A stretch of DNA of 64,000 nucleotides from Talinum fruticosum (taxonomy: Eukaryota > Streptophyta > Magnoliopsida > Caryophyllales > Talinaceae). Where the stretch lies: contig JAITYX010000086.1 in the NCBI GenBank assembly GCA_021018815.1, positions 124,001 to 188,000 of the forward strand. The letters run 5' to 3'. How positions within the stretch are numbered: the stretch's first letter is position 1; each line of letters begins with the position of its first letter. Shown one piece after another: positions 11,377-23,056 of this stretch. A model generated the notes under the pieces. That model saw only the letters and a program-made list of their open reading frames with translations, ran no database searches and was not told the DNA's origin. A program made the translations under genes and the position numbers.

Positions 11377-13713
11377 TCATACACCTAAAGTTTATAATAA
11401 TTATTCAAGTCGGGAATTCATAAAACCGACATTCTTTTGACTTGGGCTTAGCTATTAGGGTAATGGGCTTCAGGAGAGTGAACGGCCCAATAACCAAGCA
11501 AATGAAAAATAAAAAAATAAAAAAAAGGGAGCTGGTTTCAGATTCAAGAGAGAGATTTCTGATTCAAAATGTTCCCTATTTAAACCCCCAAGCACTTCAA
11601 AAACATCACCTTCATCATTGTTTCCCTTCCCAACAAAACTGACCTCCCTCACTCAACCCCTCCACTGTCCAGCGAGTCTGACCACCACCACCACCAGAAA
11701 CTCCTTCGGTCGCCACCACCGGAGCGACCAGCCGCCGGCCACCGCGAAGCCAGCCACCACTGCAGTTTGCTCTGCTGCACCTGCTGCTGTGCTGCTGCTG
11801 CACCTGCTGCCTGCTGCTACATCTGCCGCCGGGCCAGCCGCCAGTCATCGCCGGTCGCCGCCTTCTGCCGCCGCCAGTTGTCGCCGCCAACCACCGCAGC
11901 CGCCGGAGCTCCGATCAGCCACCCCATTCCACCATAAAACCCTCATTTTCTTGTGAGTTTTGGGTAAAAACCTCAACCTCCAACTAATTAATTCCTTGAA
12001 TTTTTTAGAAATAATTAGTTAGATGTTGCATGCAAGGGATAATTGTGTAAAATCAGATTACATAGTTAGTATTATGCTTTTGGGGATCGTTGATTAGAAG
12101 CGTTAACTCGGGTTGCCCCAAATCTTGGTATGAGAAGTGATTAGCTTGCATGTGCTTTTAATGGGTCTTAGTGGGCTAATATGATACTTAAAATAATGGA
12201 AAATGTGCAAAGTAAACCTTTCATAGAGATATTACAATACAAAAATATTCGTAGAGCATAAGAAAGTAGAGTTGGAAGATTCTGCCAACAACCACGGGTG
12301 CCCCCACAGTCTGTGGGACAGGCCGTGGTGGCCAGCAGGGAGTTATTTGACCCAACACACCCACCACGGGTGCTCCCACAGGCCGTGGGATAACCCGTGG
12401 TGGCCACTCAGAAGTCCCCACTAACCGTGGGAAGGCCCTTGATGACCTCTAGAACAAGCCATTGACCCCCACTGGCCGTGGGGAGGTCCGTGATGACTTC
12501 CAAAGCAAAGGAAATTTGGTTTTCGTGATGACTCGAGTTTATTAGAAAGTTTTGGAGGAAGAGATTAACTAAAGTGGGCATGCATCTTGTGCTTTGAGGA
12601 TATAGAATAAAATTGTGAATTAAGGAGAATAGGTAAGTTGAATGATTGTAAGAAGTTGAAGACAATGGGTGATTTTGGGAAGATTAAAGAAAATAAGTCC
12701 TTTTGAGGGTTGAAGGAAAGAAGTGATTTTTGCCTTCATAAATTCATCTAATCATGAGAAGTTACAAACAAAAAGGAAATAATCTAAATCATATCAATAG
12801 TAATAACAATAGCAATGACAATAATAACGATAATAAATTTAATTACTAAGAGTATCGAACCTATTAATGAAACACTTTATTTTGTTAAGGCATCCACGTC
12901 GTTCATCCGAGTCAGCAACTTCAAAGGAATCAGAAGGACTAATTCCACGATTTAAGGTACGTTTATCGCTTGTGCCTTACGAAAATCCATATGTTTATAC
13001 ATAACAATATCAAATGGTTTGCTTAATGAAATGAACCATTTCAAATATTATTTGTCACCTAATTATGTGGCCCGCCCCATATCAATCATGTTATCATGAT
13101 CATATCATATCATATATATTTGGCCATTATCAACCAGACTTTGCCGATCGGTCTGGGTATGCACATATTTAGGGAAACCGATGATCGTAAGGAGCCACTC
13201 AGATAATAAATGAATAATCGTTTTACTATCTTCTTCCTGCCTTATTTATAAATTAATTGAAATGCATGCGCTCAAATCATATATCTTCACCTAATTATTT
13301 ATAGTACATGGATAAGCGTAGTGAGCTTTGGCTCATTATTTCGAAATGTTTTATCTGTTTTGTTTTAGGTCAAGCTACTCCAGAAGGGAGCAAGAAGTAG
13401 GGTTGTCTATTGGTCGAAATGTCTTAGGGGCTCACAGTGGTGGTGACATGTCGTGTCTTGAGTTATTTTGGTTGTGTTTTAAGTCATTACCCTAACGGCA
13501 TGTATTTTATTTTCTCCGCTTATGTTGTTTTCATCGGTCGTTTTACTTTCAAATTCTGACCTTATCAAGTATTGTACGCAATCTATCTAAATGTTGCCTT
13601 GTTCCTTGTTTGGAATGGCGGTAACGCCTCTAACCTATATTTCCGCTGCGCTAATTACTAGTTAATAAGTCCTTAGGATTAACCTGGTGATTACGGGGTT
13701 TGGGGCCGTTACA
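11089..13713 (+). repeat. 3' LTR of the Tekay element
   Basis: Aligns along its length with 2483-5126: starts TGTAATGCCCTGACC, ends GCCGTTACA. It differs by scattered substitutions, a shorter TA tract and about 21 extra bases in the GC-rich block near 11868-11888. ACCCC follows as the presumed right target-site duplication. Confidence 0.93.
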
Positions 13714-14523
13714 ACCCCTATATAATAAGGTACTATTTGGTAGCTTACAAGATTGCCTATATTAAATGGTGAGAGGTGATCTTATTTGATCGACTTGGTT
13801 GTTGGACCTCTGAAATACTTTGAAGTATTTTCAGGATATAAGGTCAACAACATTTGCTTTGACACTGTGGCTAGAAATGAAGATAAGAAAGTGTATAATT
13901 GTGGCATTTGTGTTCAAGGAATTGGGGATAGCAAACACAATAGTGGAGATTATAACAACACCCTTTAACAGGTTTTTCGAATTGAATACCCTGGAAAACC
14001 GATCAAAAGATGCCTTTTGTTTAATTGTACGTGGCTTGACTCAATCGTTCCTCAGGGGTTACGATGACCAAAACTATCTAATTATCCCAAGGTAAATCAC
14101 ATTAGACGATACAGAGAGTATGATCCATTAATATTTACAGATACTGCAACTTAAGTTGTGTACCTTACGTACCTAGAATGAGTATCACGTAAAATTAATT
14201 GGTGGATTGCCTTGCATAAAAAAGCTCATGGTGTACCTGAAATTGAAGAACAATTACACGTCGTCCATCAAGCAGATACAATGACCGAGATGAATGTTGA
14301 TGAGGTCATTGTGATATCATTAGTAGATGACTCAATTGCACCTGACGTTGTTGAAGTCCCCATATGCTCGACTTTCCATAAACACAGTGAGGAGGATGAA
14401 AAGGAGAAATATAATAAGAATGATGATCATGACCCCGAGAAGGATGAGTGGGAGGATTTGGAGGAAGACACTGGTGTTGATGAAGGAGAAATGATGTTAC
14501 ATAGTGATGATAAAGATGACTAG
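13714..14523 (+). pseudogene. CACTA-1 transposase, DUF4216 C-terminal part
   Basis: The right-hand continuation of the transposase gene split by the Tekay element. Pieces read GPLKYFEVFSGYKVNN, KKVYNCGICVQG, then across frame changes the EYPG-KPIKRCL region, YDDQNYLIIPR and HKKAHGVPEIEEQ. These are typical of DUF4216, the C-terminal module of plant TNP2-type transposases. The tail is acidic (EEDEKEKYNKNDDHD, DEWEDLEEDTGVDEGEMM) with a stop at 14521-14523. Several frame changes and stops between 13960 and 14210 make it non-functional. From 13957 on it also forms unit 1 of the tandem array. Confidence 0.85.
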
Positions 14524-14700
14524 GCCAACTTTCAATGAGATTAAATTGTATTAATTCATCGTTTAATATACTAATGCCACTTTGTGATTTATGTTTATAA
14601 ATATTATTATCATGATCGTTATATGTAATAACTTCGACATTTTAATTATCTAATATTTTGTGCTGCTTTAATCTCTTCCAACGTTTTGTGTATATAGAAA

Positions 14701-15060
14701 ATGTCTAGAACTGATGATCATAGTAGGGGTACCTCTTGTGGTCGATGTGGAAGACATGGGAGATGTGGTGCCCGTAAACAATATCATGTAGAGCCCACAT
14801 ATACACTCATGAACCTTATACATCAATTGGCTGATCATGACAATGAACCATTCACATCAATGTTTTTTATCAACCCAATTTGCATGGAACAAATCAACAA
14901 AATTTCCTCGCGTACGGCAGCATTCCAAATTTATATAATCAGTATGGGGGAATGTCTTTAGGAATGAACATTGGTTCTTCCAATGAAAGTCAACCTCAAC
15001 CTCATACTCCTTAGACCAACTTAGCCCAATGAGAGATGCTATCCAAAACTACGTTGATGG
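14701..15060 (+). pseudogene. gene-2 first exon, array copy 1
   Basis: Opens ATGTCTAGAAC and encodes MSRTDDHSRGTS, a G/R-rich CGRCGRHGRCG stretch, then YTLMNLIHQLADHDNE. It runs off frame at a T-run (ATGTTTTTTATC, about 14860), so later residues are read in a shifted frame to a stop near 14961. This looks like the N-terminus of the second CACTA protein. It is followed by another copy of gene 1's end, not by gene-2 exons, so it cannot make the full protein. Confidence 0.7.
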
Positions 15061-15103
15061 ATACCCTAGAGAACATCAAGCTCCTCATACTCCTCGGGGT
15101 AAC

Positions 15104-15655
15104 GACACCCTTCAAGAGGTTCTTCGGATTGAATACCCCTGAGAACTGATCAAAAGTTGCCTTTTGTTTAATTGTAGGTGGCTTGACTCAATCGTTCCTC
15201 AGTGGTTATGATATCCAAAACTATGTCATTATGCCGAGGTGAATCATAGTAGACGATACAGAAAGTATATCCATTGATATTTACAGATACTGCAACTTAA
15301 GTTGTGTAACTTACGTACCTAGAACGAGTATCACGTTAAATTAATTGGTGGATTGCCTTGCATAAAAAAGCTCATGTTGTACCTGAAATTGAAGATCAAT
15401 TACACGATGCCCATCAAGCGGATACAATGACCGAGATGAATGTTGATGAGGTCATTGTGATATCATTAGTAGATGACTCAATTGCACCTGACGTTGTTGA
15501 AGTCCCCATATGCTCTGCTTACCATAAACACGGTGAAGAGGATGAAAAGGATGAAAAGGAGACATATAATAAGAAGAGTGGGAAGATTTGGAGGAAGACA
15601 CTGGTGTTGATGAAGGAGAGATGATGTTACATAGTGATGATAATGATGACTAGGT
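15104..15655 (+). pseudogene. DUF4216 tail, array copy 2
   Basis: Repeats the end of the transposase: EYP- and HKKAHVVPEIEDQ-type residues and the acidic tail DEVIVISLVDDSIAPDV; the longest open piece is 15358-15624. It lacks the upstream transposase and carries frame changes, so it is a duplicated fragment. Confidence 0.75.
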
Positions 15656-15829
15656 CAACTTTCGATGAGATTAAATTGTATTAATTCATGGTTTAATATA
15701 CTAATGCCACTTTGTGATTTATGTTTACAATTTTATTATCATGATCGTTATATTTAATAACTTCGACATTTTAATTCTCTAATATTTTGTGTTGCTTTAA
15801 TCTCTTCCAACCTATTGTGTATATAGAAA

Positions 15830-16190
15830 ATGTCTAGAACAGATTATCATAGTAGGGGTACCTCTTGTGGTCGACGTGGGAGACATGGGAGATGTGGTGC
15901 CCGTAAACAATATCATGTAGAGGCCACATATACACTCATGAACCTTATACATCAATTGGCTGATCATTACAATGAAGCATTCACATCAATGTTTTTTATC
16001 AACCCAATTTGCATGGAACAAATCAACAAAATTTCCTCGCGTACCGCAACATTCCAAATTTATATAATCAGTATGGGGGAATGTCTTTAGGAATGAACAT
16101 TGGTTCTTCCAATGAAAGTCAACCTCAACCTCATACTCCTTAGACCAACTTAGCCCAATGAGAGATGCTATCCAAAACTACGTTGATGGA
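15830..16190 (+). pseudogene. gene-2 first exon, array copy 2
   Basis: Near-identical to 14701-15060 (MSRTDYHSRGTS, CGRRGRHGRCG, YTLMNLIHQLADHYNE) with the same short T-run that shifts the frame. It leads into the next DUF4216 fragment instead of gene-2 exons. Confidence 0.7.
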
Positions 16191-16232
16191 TATCGTAGAG
16201 ATCCTCAAGCTCCTCATACTCCTCGGGGTAAC

Positions 16233-16792
16233 GACACCCTTCAAGAGGTTCTTCGGATTAAATACCCGGAGAACTGATCAAAAGATGCCTTTTACTTAAT
16301 TGTACTTGGTGTGACTCAACCATACCTTGGGGAATACGATATCCAAAACTATCTCATTATGCCGAGGTGAATCATAGTAGACGATCCAAAAGTATATCCA
16401 TTGATATGTGCATATACTGCAACTTCAGTTGTGTACCTTACGTGGCCAGAACGAGTATCACGTAAAATGAACTAGTGGTTTGCATTGCATAACAAACCTC
16501 GTTGTGTACGTAAAATTACAAAACAATTACACGTCTCCTATCAAGCGGATAAAATGACCGAGATGAATGTTGATGAGGTCATTGTGATATCATTAGTAGA
16601 TGACTCAATTACACCTGACGTTGTTGAAGTCCCCGTATGCTGCTTACCATAAACACGGTGAAGAGGATGAAAAGGAGACATATAATAAGAATGATGATCA
16701 TGACCCCGAGGAGGACGGTGGCAGAATTTGGAGGAAGACACTGGTGTTGATGAAGGAGACATGATATTACATAGTGATGATAATGATGACTA
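16233..16792 (+). pseudogene. DUF4216 tail, array copy 3
   Basis: A third copy of the end of gene 1, more diverged than copy 2. The acidic tail is recognisable at about 16550-16790, closing with a stop near 16790. Frame changes occur in the HKPR- and VPEIE-equivalent region and near 16640. Confidence 0.7.
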
Positions 16793-17133
16793 AGGCAAGT
16801 TTCGATGGGAATAAATTGTATTAATTCATCGTTTAATATACTAATGCCACTTTGCGATTTATGTTTACAAATTTTATTATCATGATCGTTATATGTAATA
16901 ACTTCGACATTTTAATTCTCTAATATTTTGTGTTGCTTTAATCTCTTCCAGCATATTGTGTATATAGAAAATGTCTAGAACAGATGGTCATAGTAGGGGT
17001 ACCTCTTGTGGTGGACGTGGGAGACATGGGAGATGTGGTACCCGTAAACAATATGATGTAGACCCCACATATACACTCATGAACCTTATACATCAATTGG
17101 CTGATCATGACAATGAAGCATTCACATCAATGT

Positions 17134-18659
17134 TGAAGGTTTGCTCGGGAGAGTCCGAGTCACCCTAGAGGGGGTGAATAGGGTGATAGAAAATTCTTTT
17201 AGAAAATACACACTTTTGCTCAAGAAATGATGCAAAGACAGATTCCGAGTCTAAAGACAGAGTCGAAAGGATTGGACTCGAAATCGGTGAATCGGAAGAA
17301 GCAAGAGCACTAAGGCTGTCCGAGCCTAGAATGAACTCGGAAAGAGAACACAGAGATTTTAAGTGGAAACCCTCCTGGGGCAGAAAACCACGGCCCGTGT
17401 CAATCCAGACACAAAGTCAAATCCACTATTTTGAGTCCACAAAATACCGTGAACTTGACTGAACCCGAGTTGCTCCCTTAGACAACTCTATACAAATTTT
17501 CCTAGACTCGAAGTTACCTTATCTGATCTAGTACTTCCTAGCTGAGATAACCCTTACAGCTAGGGACAACTAAGCTAAGTTATCCTTTACAGCTTAGTCA
17601 AGGGACCTTACAAAGAATGTAAGAAGAGTTTGTAACTAAGTACAAGACCTTACAACTCGAAAGTAATGAATTACAGAGTGGGAGTTGTAAGTTGAAGATT
17701 GAGAGTAAATACAATAACTTTGATCAAGTAAGTGTATACACAATATTTTCGGCAACCTTCAAGTCTTGTGAAGTGGCTTCTATTTATAGATAGCCCAGCA
17801 GAGTAGCCGTTATCTTCATCTGCTGACCGAGAGTCTTCTGTGACCGTTGGTAGAAGTTTTCCGAGTCACTCAGAAAGTATCCGTTGAAATATGAACGTTG
17901 AACAACAGTTTAACTCTCTTGGAAGTCCCGAAACCATCGGTTGTGTCTTGAGAAATAAGGTGGGAACCACCGTTAGGCTTAGCGTTCCATTTTTCTAGAT
18001 ATGGAAGCGGACAGCTTCCGACACAATCTTCCGAGACTAAAGCGAGGGAAGGTGAAAAGCCATATCTACTGGTGATTTGACGTTACGAAGCCGGCTACTT
18101 TTGTAGTTTAAAAAGATATCCTCAAATGAATAACCTACAAAAGTAAAACACCTTTGGTTCTCAAAGTATAAAATACTTTGGTCCAAAGTTAGACACGAAT
18201 AATAAAATAATCATGATAATTAACCAACAGATTATCTGAATCGGAAAAGAAATGGAATTTTCTGAGTCTAATATCCATGATACTCAGAATTCCATAAGAC
18301 TTAGTCTTAAGCAAAGGATCAAGCTCTATAACGAATATCAGAGAGGAAAACAGTTGATATAGACTAAGTATGAAAAGAACTACGAATGCTGACTATGCAA
18401 ACAATAGAGTAAGTAACCACAAGTCAGATTCGAGTGAGAGTGGACTCGGAATAAAGAACCAAATTTTCTGAGTCGCTAACTGAAAAGCGATAGAAGAGAT
18501 AAGTGAAGGCCGAATCGCATAGAGAAGATACTATATTACTCAAGTAAGTTTCTAAGACACAGAGAATGCCTTGGAATCAAAACTCTATATGAATGACATT
18601 GTTATACCTGATTCCTTTTGCATGACTCGGAAAGATATAGAGCAGTGTCCGAGTCTTCA
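17134..18659 (-). mobile_element. solo LTR of the SIRE-like copia family (copy D1)
   Basis: A 1526-bp LTR in reverse orientation: starts TGAAGGTTTGCTC, ends GAGTCTTCA. It is flanked by a perfect 5-bp duplication AATGT at 17129-17133 and 18660-18664. No internal domain is present, so the element was reduced to one LTR, most simply by LTR-LTR recombination. It shares the TATA box, the 8-bp hairpin and the termini with LTRs at 32071, 39230, 45588 and 60000. Confidence 0.93.
17780..17789 (-). promoter_or_regulatory. TATA box of solo LTR D1
   Basis: Read on the minus strand, CTATAAATAG followed by AAGCCACTTCACAAGAC. The box and the bases after it recur in the other LTRs of the family (60563-60572, 46431-46439, 39787-39796; degenerate at 32979 and 49504), which marks the LTR promoter. 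Confidence 0.75.
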
Positions 18660-18904
18660 AATGTTTTTTATCAACTCAATTTCCATGGAACAAATCAAAA
18701 AAATTTGCCCGCGTATGGCAGCATTCAAAATTTATATAATCAGTATGGGGGAAGGTCTTTAGGAATGAACATTGGTTGTTCTAATGAAAGTCAACCTCAA
18801 CCTCATACTCCTCAGACCAACCTAGCCCAATGAGAGATGCTATTGAAAACTACGTTGTTGGATACCCTAGAGAACCTCATACTCCTCATACTCCTCGGGG
18901 TAAC

Positions 18905-19040
18905 GACACCCTTCAAGAGGTTCTTCGGATTGAATACCCCGGAGAACCGATCAAAAGATGCCTTTTACTTAATTGTATTTGGAGGGAGACACTGATGTTG
19001 ATGAAGGAGAGATGATGTTACATAGTGATGATAATGATGA
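18905..19040 (+). pseudogene. DUF4216 tail, array copy 4 (deleted)
   Basis: Begins like the other units (EYPGEPIKRCLL) but jumps from AATTGTA directly to the acidic-tail sequence TTTGGAGGGAGACACTG. About 0.56 kb is missing relative to units 1-3, consistent with an internal deletion. Confidence 0.7.
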
Positions 19041-19221
19041 CTAGATCAATTTTCGATGGGAATAAATTGTATTAATTAATCGTTTAATATACTAATGCCA
19101 CTTTGTGATTTATGTTTTCAAATTTTATTATCATGATCGATATGTGTAACAAATTCGACATTTTAATTCTCTAATATTTTGTGTTGCTTTAATCTCTTCC
19201 GATCTATTGTGTATATAGAAA

Positions 19222-20950
19222 ATATCTTAAATAGATGGTCATAATAGGGGTGCCTCTCGTGGTGGACGTGGGCGATGTGGGGCCCGTTAACAATATCATG
19301 CAGACCCCACAGATGCACTCATGAGTCTTATACATCAATTGGCTGGTCATGACAATGAAGCATTCACATCAATGTTTTTTTATCAACCCAATTTGCATGG
19401 GATATATCAACCTAATTTCGCAGCGTATGGCAGCATTCCAAATGTATATAATCAGCATGGGGGAATGTCTTCGGGAATAAACATTGGTTCTTCTAATGAA
19501 ACTTAACCTCAACCTTGTACTCCTCAGACCAACTCAGCCCAATGAGAGATGCAAACTCATAAATTTATGTTGGTAGCAACAAGATTTGCATGGAGCCAGA
19601 CGATGACACGTAAGTTTAAAAGATTTTATTATAATTACGTATTGCTGTCATTAAATTACACTAATGCTACAAATTTTTTTTTGTAGTTTTACTCCGTATG
19701 ACCAGAGTATAACAACCAAATTGGGGATATCTTCAAAAGTCAATATCCTCAACCATGGCCAACTTGGGGAGCAATCCCAATGTCACATTGAGACTTATGG
19801 TTCAGAGAATTTAAGGTAAATTTTAATAAATTATTATTGTATTACATTTGATTCAATTAATATATAATTGTAATTACTAATATTTGTTCTCATGTGGAAA
19901 CTTTATCGGTGGGACCCTCACAATGAAGGAGCAATTAGGTGTATCTTTCAGATTTGAGCTAAAACTCGACTTAAATACGTGTTTAATTATCATAGAAGGA
20001 CAAAAAAAGACTTGCTTGGCTTCATGCGAACAATTGGGAAGCCTTGTGCAAGCACTCGGCAGAGTCGGGTGAATTTAAGAAGATAAAAGAGCAAAATAAG
20101 AAAAATTGGATGAGCGACTCCGACGGTCTTGGACTGTCGAAACACACATGTGGGTCAATACCCATAACTAAAAGGAGGAGACGCATGGTAAGTATTTAAA
20201 CTCCTATATGCAAAATTAATATTTATTATATATGCATGTATATATATAATTAGGTTTATATAATATGAATTTTTTTATTTTTCCAGAAGGGCATTTTGAA
20301 AAGAGAGCCCATTATAAAGGAGGTGTTTCTGGATGCACACTTTGATTCAAAAATAAAGTGTTCATTGATAAGAAATCTCATACAAGGATGGTAAGAGTTT
20401 TGAAATATTATACTACATTATCATCGTAGCAATTTCATTATATACTAATTTATAATATCAATTATAGGAGGAGCATGATAAGATGTGGGAGGAGTATCAG
20501 AGGGCTTAAGCTTCTACAGTTGAGGGCTCCCGAGCAACAACCTCTTACTCAAGAGGAGTCATGGGTCAGACATAATCTCGACAAACAGAGTTGTGTATAT
20601 GGTCTTGGGTTTTTAGGGGTGAAGTTGAAGACATCTACCTGACTCTCACAACCACCTCGATATTCTTCTGCTGAGCACTATGACCCTCGTTAACAAGCTC
20701 AACTCCTCGGTGAAACTGTAGCCAGCCAATTGGCTAAGAAATTCCCACCGTAGTTTTCTAAAATACATGAGCACAACAAAAACATAGACAACCGGGTAAG
20801 CAAACTTTGGAAGTAGGTCATGGGGAAAAGAGCAAATTCATCCAAACAACCTGACTCGAACCCTCAAGATGATGAATCTAAAAGTGATGATGAGGACTCG
20901 AAGATGATGACGGTACGCCTGATCTGTCCGATCTTGAGTAGCGTACTATT
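19222..20950 (+). pseudogene. CACTA-1 gene 2, Transposase_24-like
   Basis: The last array unit supplies the N-terminus; its ATG is mutated to ATA near 19222. Here the T-run restores the frame (MFFYQPNLHGIYQPNF, YNQHGGMSSG). Downstream exons follow: after an intron at 19610-19686 (GTAAGT...TTGTAG) comes an exon with DIFKSQYPQPWPTWGAIP. Then a W-E-A-L-C region leads to GEFKKIKEQNKKNWMSDS and LSKHTCGSIPITKRRRRM, with a donor at 20188. Exon 20287-20390 carries REPIIKEVFLDAHF, and exon 20468-20509 EEHDKMWEEYQRA. These are hallmarks of the plant Transposase_24 protein encoded beside TNP2. A 3' remnant with VYGLG and a D/E/S-rich tail reaches about 20950. Stops and a lost acceptor near 19880 disable it. 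Confidence 0.8.
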
Positions 20951-21062
20951 GCTACTTTCACCATATTTATTATTTCCCTTATTTAAATTCATAAACTTTA
21001 AATATTTTAGTTGTATACTTTTAACAAACACTTGTGTGAAAATGTTTATTAATATTATTTAG

Positions 21063-21533
21063 TAGGTGTTTGGTCTAGATTTTAAAAACTAAAACTAGGA
21101 CAAATACTAAATTTTTTAAAAATTAAAACTATTTTTCAAAAGTGATTTTGGTAAAAAAAAAACTCCCTAAAAACATAAACAACAAAATAGTTGTTTCTAT
21201 TTCTAATTTCTGGAAAAACACCCTAACAACCACCCACAATCCCATTATTTCTCTCTCTCCTCTCTTTATACGTTATTCTCTCTTCTTTCTCGTCTATCTC
21301 TCTTTCTCTCACCTCTATCTCTATCTCTTTCCTCTCTCTCTCTAGTTTTGTTTTATCTCTATCTCCGCTCTCTCCCTTTCTAAAAATTTTGGCCAAAAAA
21401 ATCAATTATTTACAAAACACTTATATAAAATTTACATGAAATATTTCAATTTTTCTCCAAAAATATTTTTAAAAAAGTGCTTTAAAAAACAAAAATATTT
21501 TTTTAAAACTAGGCCAAACATGCTCATTCTTAG
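21063..21533. mobile_element. MITE-like element with imperfect terminal inverted repeats
   Basis: The left end (GTGTTTGGTCTAGATTTTAA) and the inverted right end (ATGTTTGGCCTAGTTTTAAA) match over about 25 bases with few differences. The interior is AT-rich with a CT microsatellite (about 21250-21375) and no coding sequence. No clear target duplication was seen. A hAT- or Mutator-type MITE is the likeliest origin. Confidence 0.5.
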
Positions 21534-21911
21534 CCTTGTTATTAGTGTCGCTAATGTTGTTACCTTGCAAGCGGTACCAATACTCCATTTTGAGATACTC
21601 GACTCCCTATTTTTTTGAAGAGTTTTATACTCTTTCGTATTTCATTCTGTTCCGCTCTTAATCTTAAGTAGCAAGTGCATTAGATTGAATTCCGGCTTTA
21701 GAGTTCATATTTCAAGTTTGCTTAGTATTTGAGCCTTATCTTTCTGGGGTTCTATACAAGTTAAACATAGAGAAGGCACATAATATTTTATTTAATTAAT
21801 TTCAAATACTTAATTTCATTAAATATGTATATTAGTAAATGCATTTGATATTTTTAGATATGATATTCAAGAGTTTTAAAAATATTTTAAAAAAAGCAAT
21901 TTCAAATACCA
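21534..21911. other. unassigned AT-rich sequence before the copia A breakpoint
   Basis: No gene or repeat recognised. It may be the 3' part of CACTA-1 or other flanking DNA. The junction with copia A falls at about 21905-21912, just before the first copia-like residues (FDETTKET). Confidence 0.4.
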
Positions 21912-23056
21912 GTTGCTATATTTTTGATGAAACTACCAAGGAGACCAAGCTCGCAGGTAAGAGACCATGTAATACTTATCTTGCTTACCTAAGTCAGAAT
22001 TTATCTTTCTTAAAAGCATCTCTACATGATGATTCTTGGACATGGCATCGTAGACTAGGTCATGTTGGCATGCACACCATTAAGAAGCTTGCATCTCATG
22101 GTTTAGTCGAGGCTTGCCTAACTGTGCATTTAAGAAAGATAAAATTTGTGAAGCATGCACAAAAGCGAAACAAGTCGGATCATCTTTCAAATCTCTTAAA
22201 ACTGTTTCCACATCCAAAGTGCTTGAAATGTTGCATATGGATTTATGTGGTGAAATCCCTGTCAAGAGTCTCGAAGGTAAATCATATGTACTTATGATTG
22301 TTGATGACTACTCACGATTTACCTGGGTGTGTTTTCTTAATTATAAAAACGAAGCCTTCAAAGAGTTCAACAAGCTCTGTAGGAAAATCCAAGTTGAATC
22401 TCTGTAGACTCGGATGAAAAGTATTCGAAATGACCGTAGAAGGGAGTTCGATTACTCGGAATTTGTAGAGTTTTGTGATAAGAATGGTATCTCCCACAAC
22501 TGCTCGGAACCAAGATCTCCTCAACAGAATGGAGTAGTAGAGAGAAAGAACCCAACTCTTGAAGAAATAGGAAGGCAATGATGATTGAATATGGTCTACC
22601 TTACTATTTCTGGGCTGAGGCGATTAATACAATAAACTACACTCGAATAGATGCCTCATCAAACCCATCTTGAAGAAAACTCCATAAGAGCTCTACAAAG
22701 GGAAGAAACCAAACATTTTATACTTCAAACCCTTTGGATGTAAGTGTTATGTTCACAACAACGGTAAGGATCACCTGACCAAGTTTGATGTTCGGTCGGA
22801 TGAAGGTATCTTTCTTGGTTATTCATCTCATAAGAAAGCATATCGCATTTTCAATAAAAGAACTAACAAAGTGGAAGAAAGTATCCACGTTGTTCTTTAT
22901 GAGATTAATCAGGGAAAACTAAGTGATTCATCATTCTTAGATCTGAAGCTCAATCGAGATAATGATCTTGCTGAAGATGAGTCCATACAGAGTCAAGGAA
23001 AAGTCACTCGGAATGAGGTAACTCGGAACACCCCGACTCGGAATGAATCGACTTAA
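21912..23056 (+). pseudogene. copia A GAG-pre-integrase and integrase
   Basis: The integrase zinc region reads WTWHRRLGHVGMHTIKKLAS and, in another frame, KICEACTKAKQ. The core has MLHMDLCGEIPVKSLEGKSY, VDDYSRFTWVCFL, REFDYSEFVEFCDKNGI and PQQNGVVERKN, giving the catalytic D, D and E positions (the second D region reads RNDRRREFD). Then YFKPFGCKCYV-like and VEESIHVVLYE sequence leads into the linker. Frameshifts near 22115 and 22390 and stops from 22560 on disrupt it. Confidence 0.88.

Larger units (their letters stand above)
2483..13713 (+). mobile_element. Tekay/Del-type Ty3-gypsy chromovirus, near full length, defective
   Basis: An 11,231-bp LTR retrotransposon with LTRs of 2644 and 2625 bp, both beginning TGTAATGCCC and ending GTTACA. 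In order it has an initiator-tRNA-Met PBS, a leader ORF, gag with zinc knuckle, aspartic protease, reverse transcriptase, RNaseH, integrase, a C-terminal chromodomain and a purine-rich PPT. Domain order PR-RT-RH-IN with a chromodomain places it in the chromoviruses; the long LTRs and the chromodomain tail (YPHLF) suit Tekay. All structural parts are present, but several frameshifts and stops in gag-pol make it non-autonomous. It interrupts a CACTA transposase gene. The LTRs look closely similar by eye, suggesting a moderately recent insertion; I did not compute divergence. Confidence 0.93.
16971..18761 (+). pseudogene. gene-2 first exon, array copy 3, split by a solo LTR
   Basis: Starts MSRTDGHSRGTSCGGRGRHG and reads to HDNEAFTSM at 17133. 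A solo copia LTR follows, and the exon resumes at 18660 after the 5-bp duplication with the N-P-I-S-M-E-Q type residues and a YNQYGG-like stretch in another frame. Insertion into a single unit shows that the array was already expanded. Confidence 0.75.
13957..19555 (+). repeat. tandem array of a CACTA gene-junction module, about four units
   Basis: Units begin at the same phrase (GACACCCTTCAAGAGG or close) at 13957, 15104, 16233 and 18905. Spacings are 1147, 1129 and, after subtracting the inserted LTR and its duplication, about 1141 bp. Each unit holds the DUF4216 end of gene 1, its acidic tail and stop, a 150-190-bp AT-rich spacer, and the first exon of gene 2 beginning ATGTCTAGAAC. The fourth unit has an internal deletion of about 0.56 kb. 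Only the last unit runs on into the rest of gene 2. Confidence 0.88.

Noticed and set aside
13957..19555. CRISPR-like or satellite array
   Set aside because: Units exceed 1.1 kb and contain transposon coding sequence; there is no short repeat-spacer pattern.
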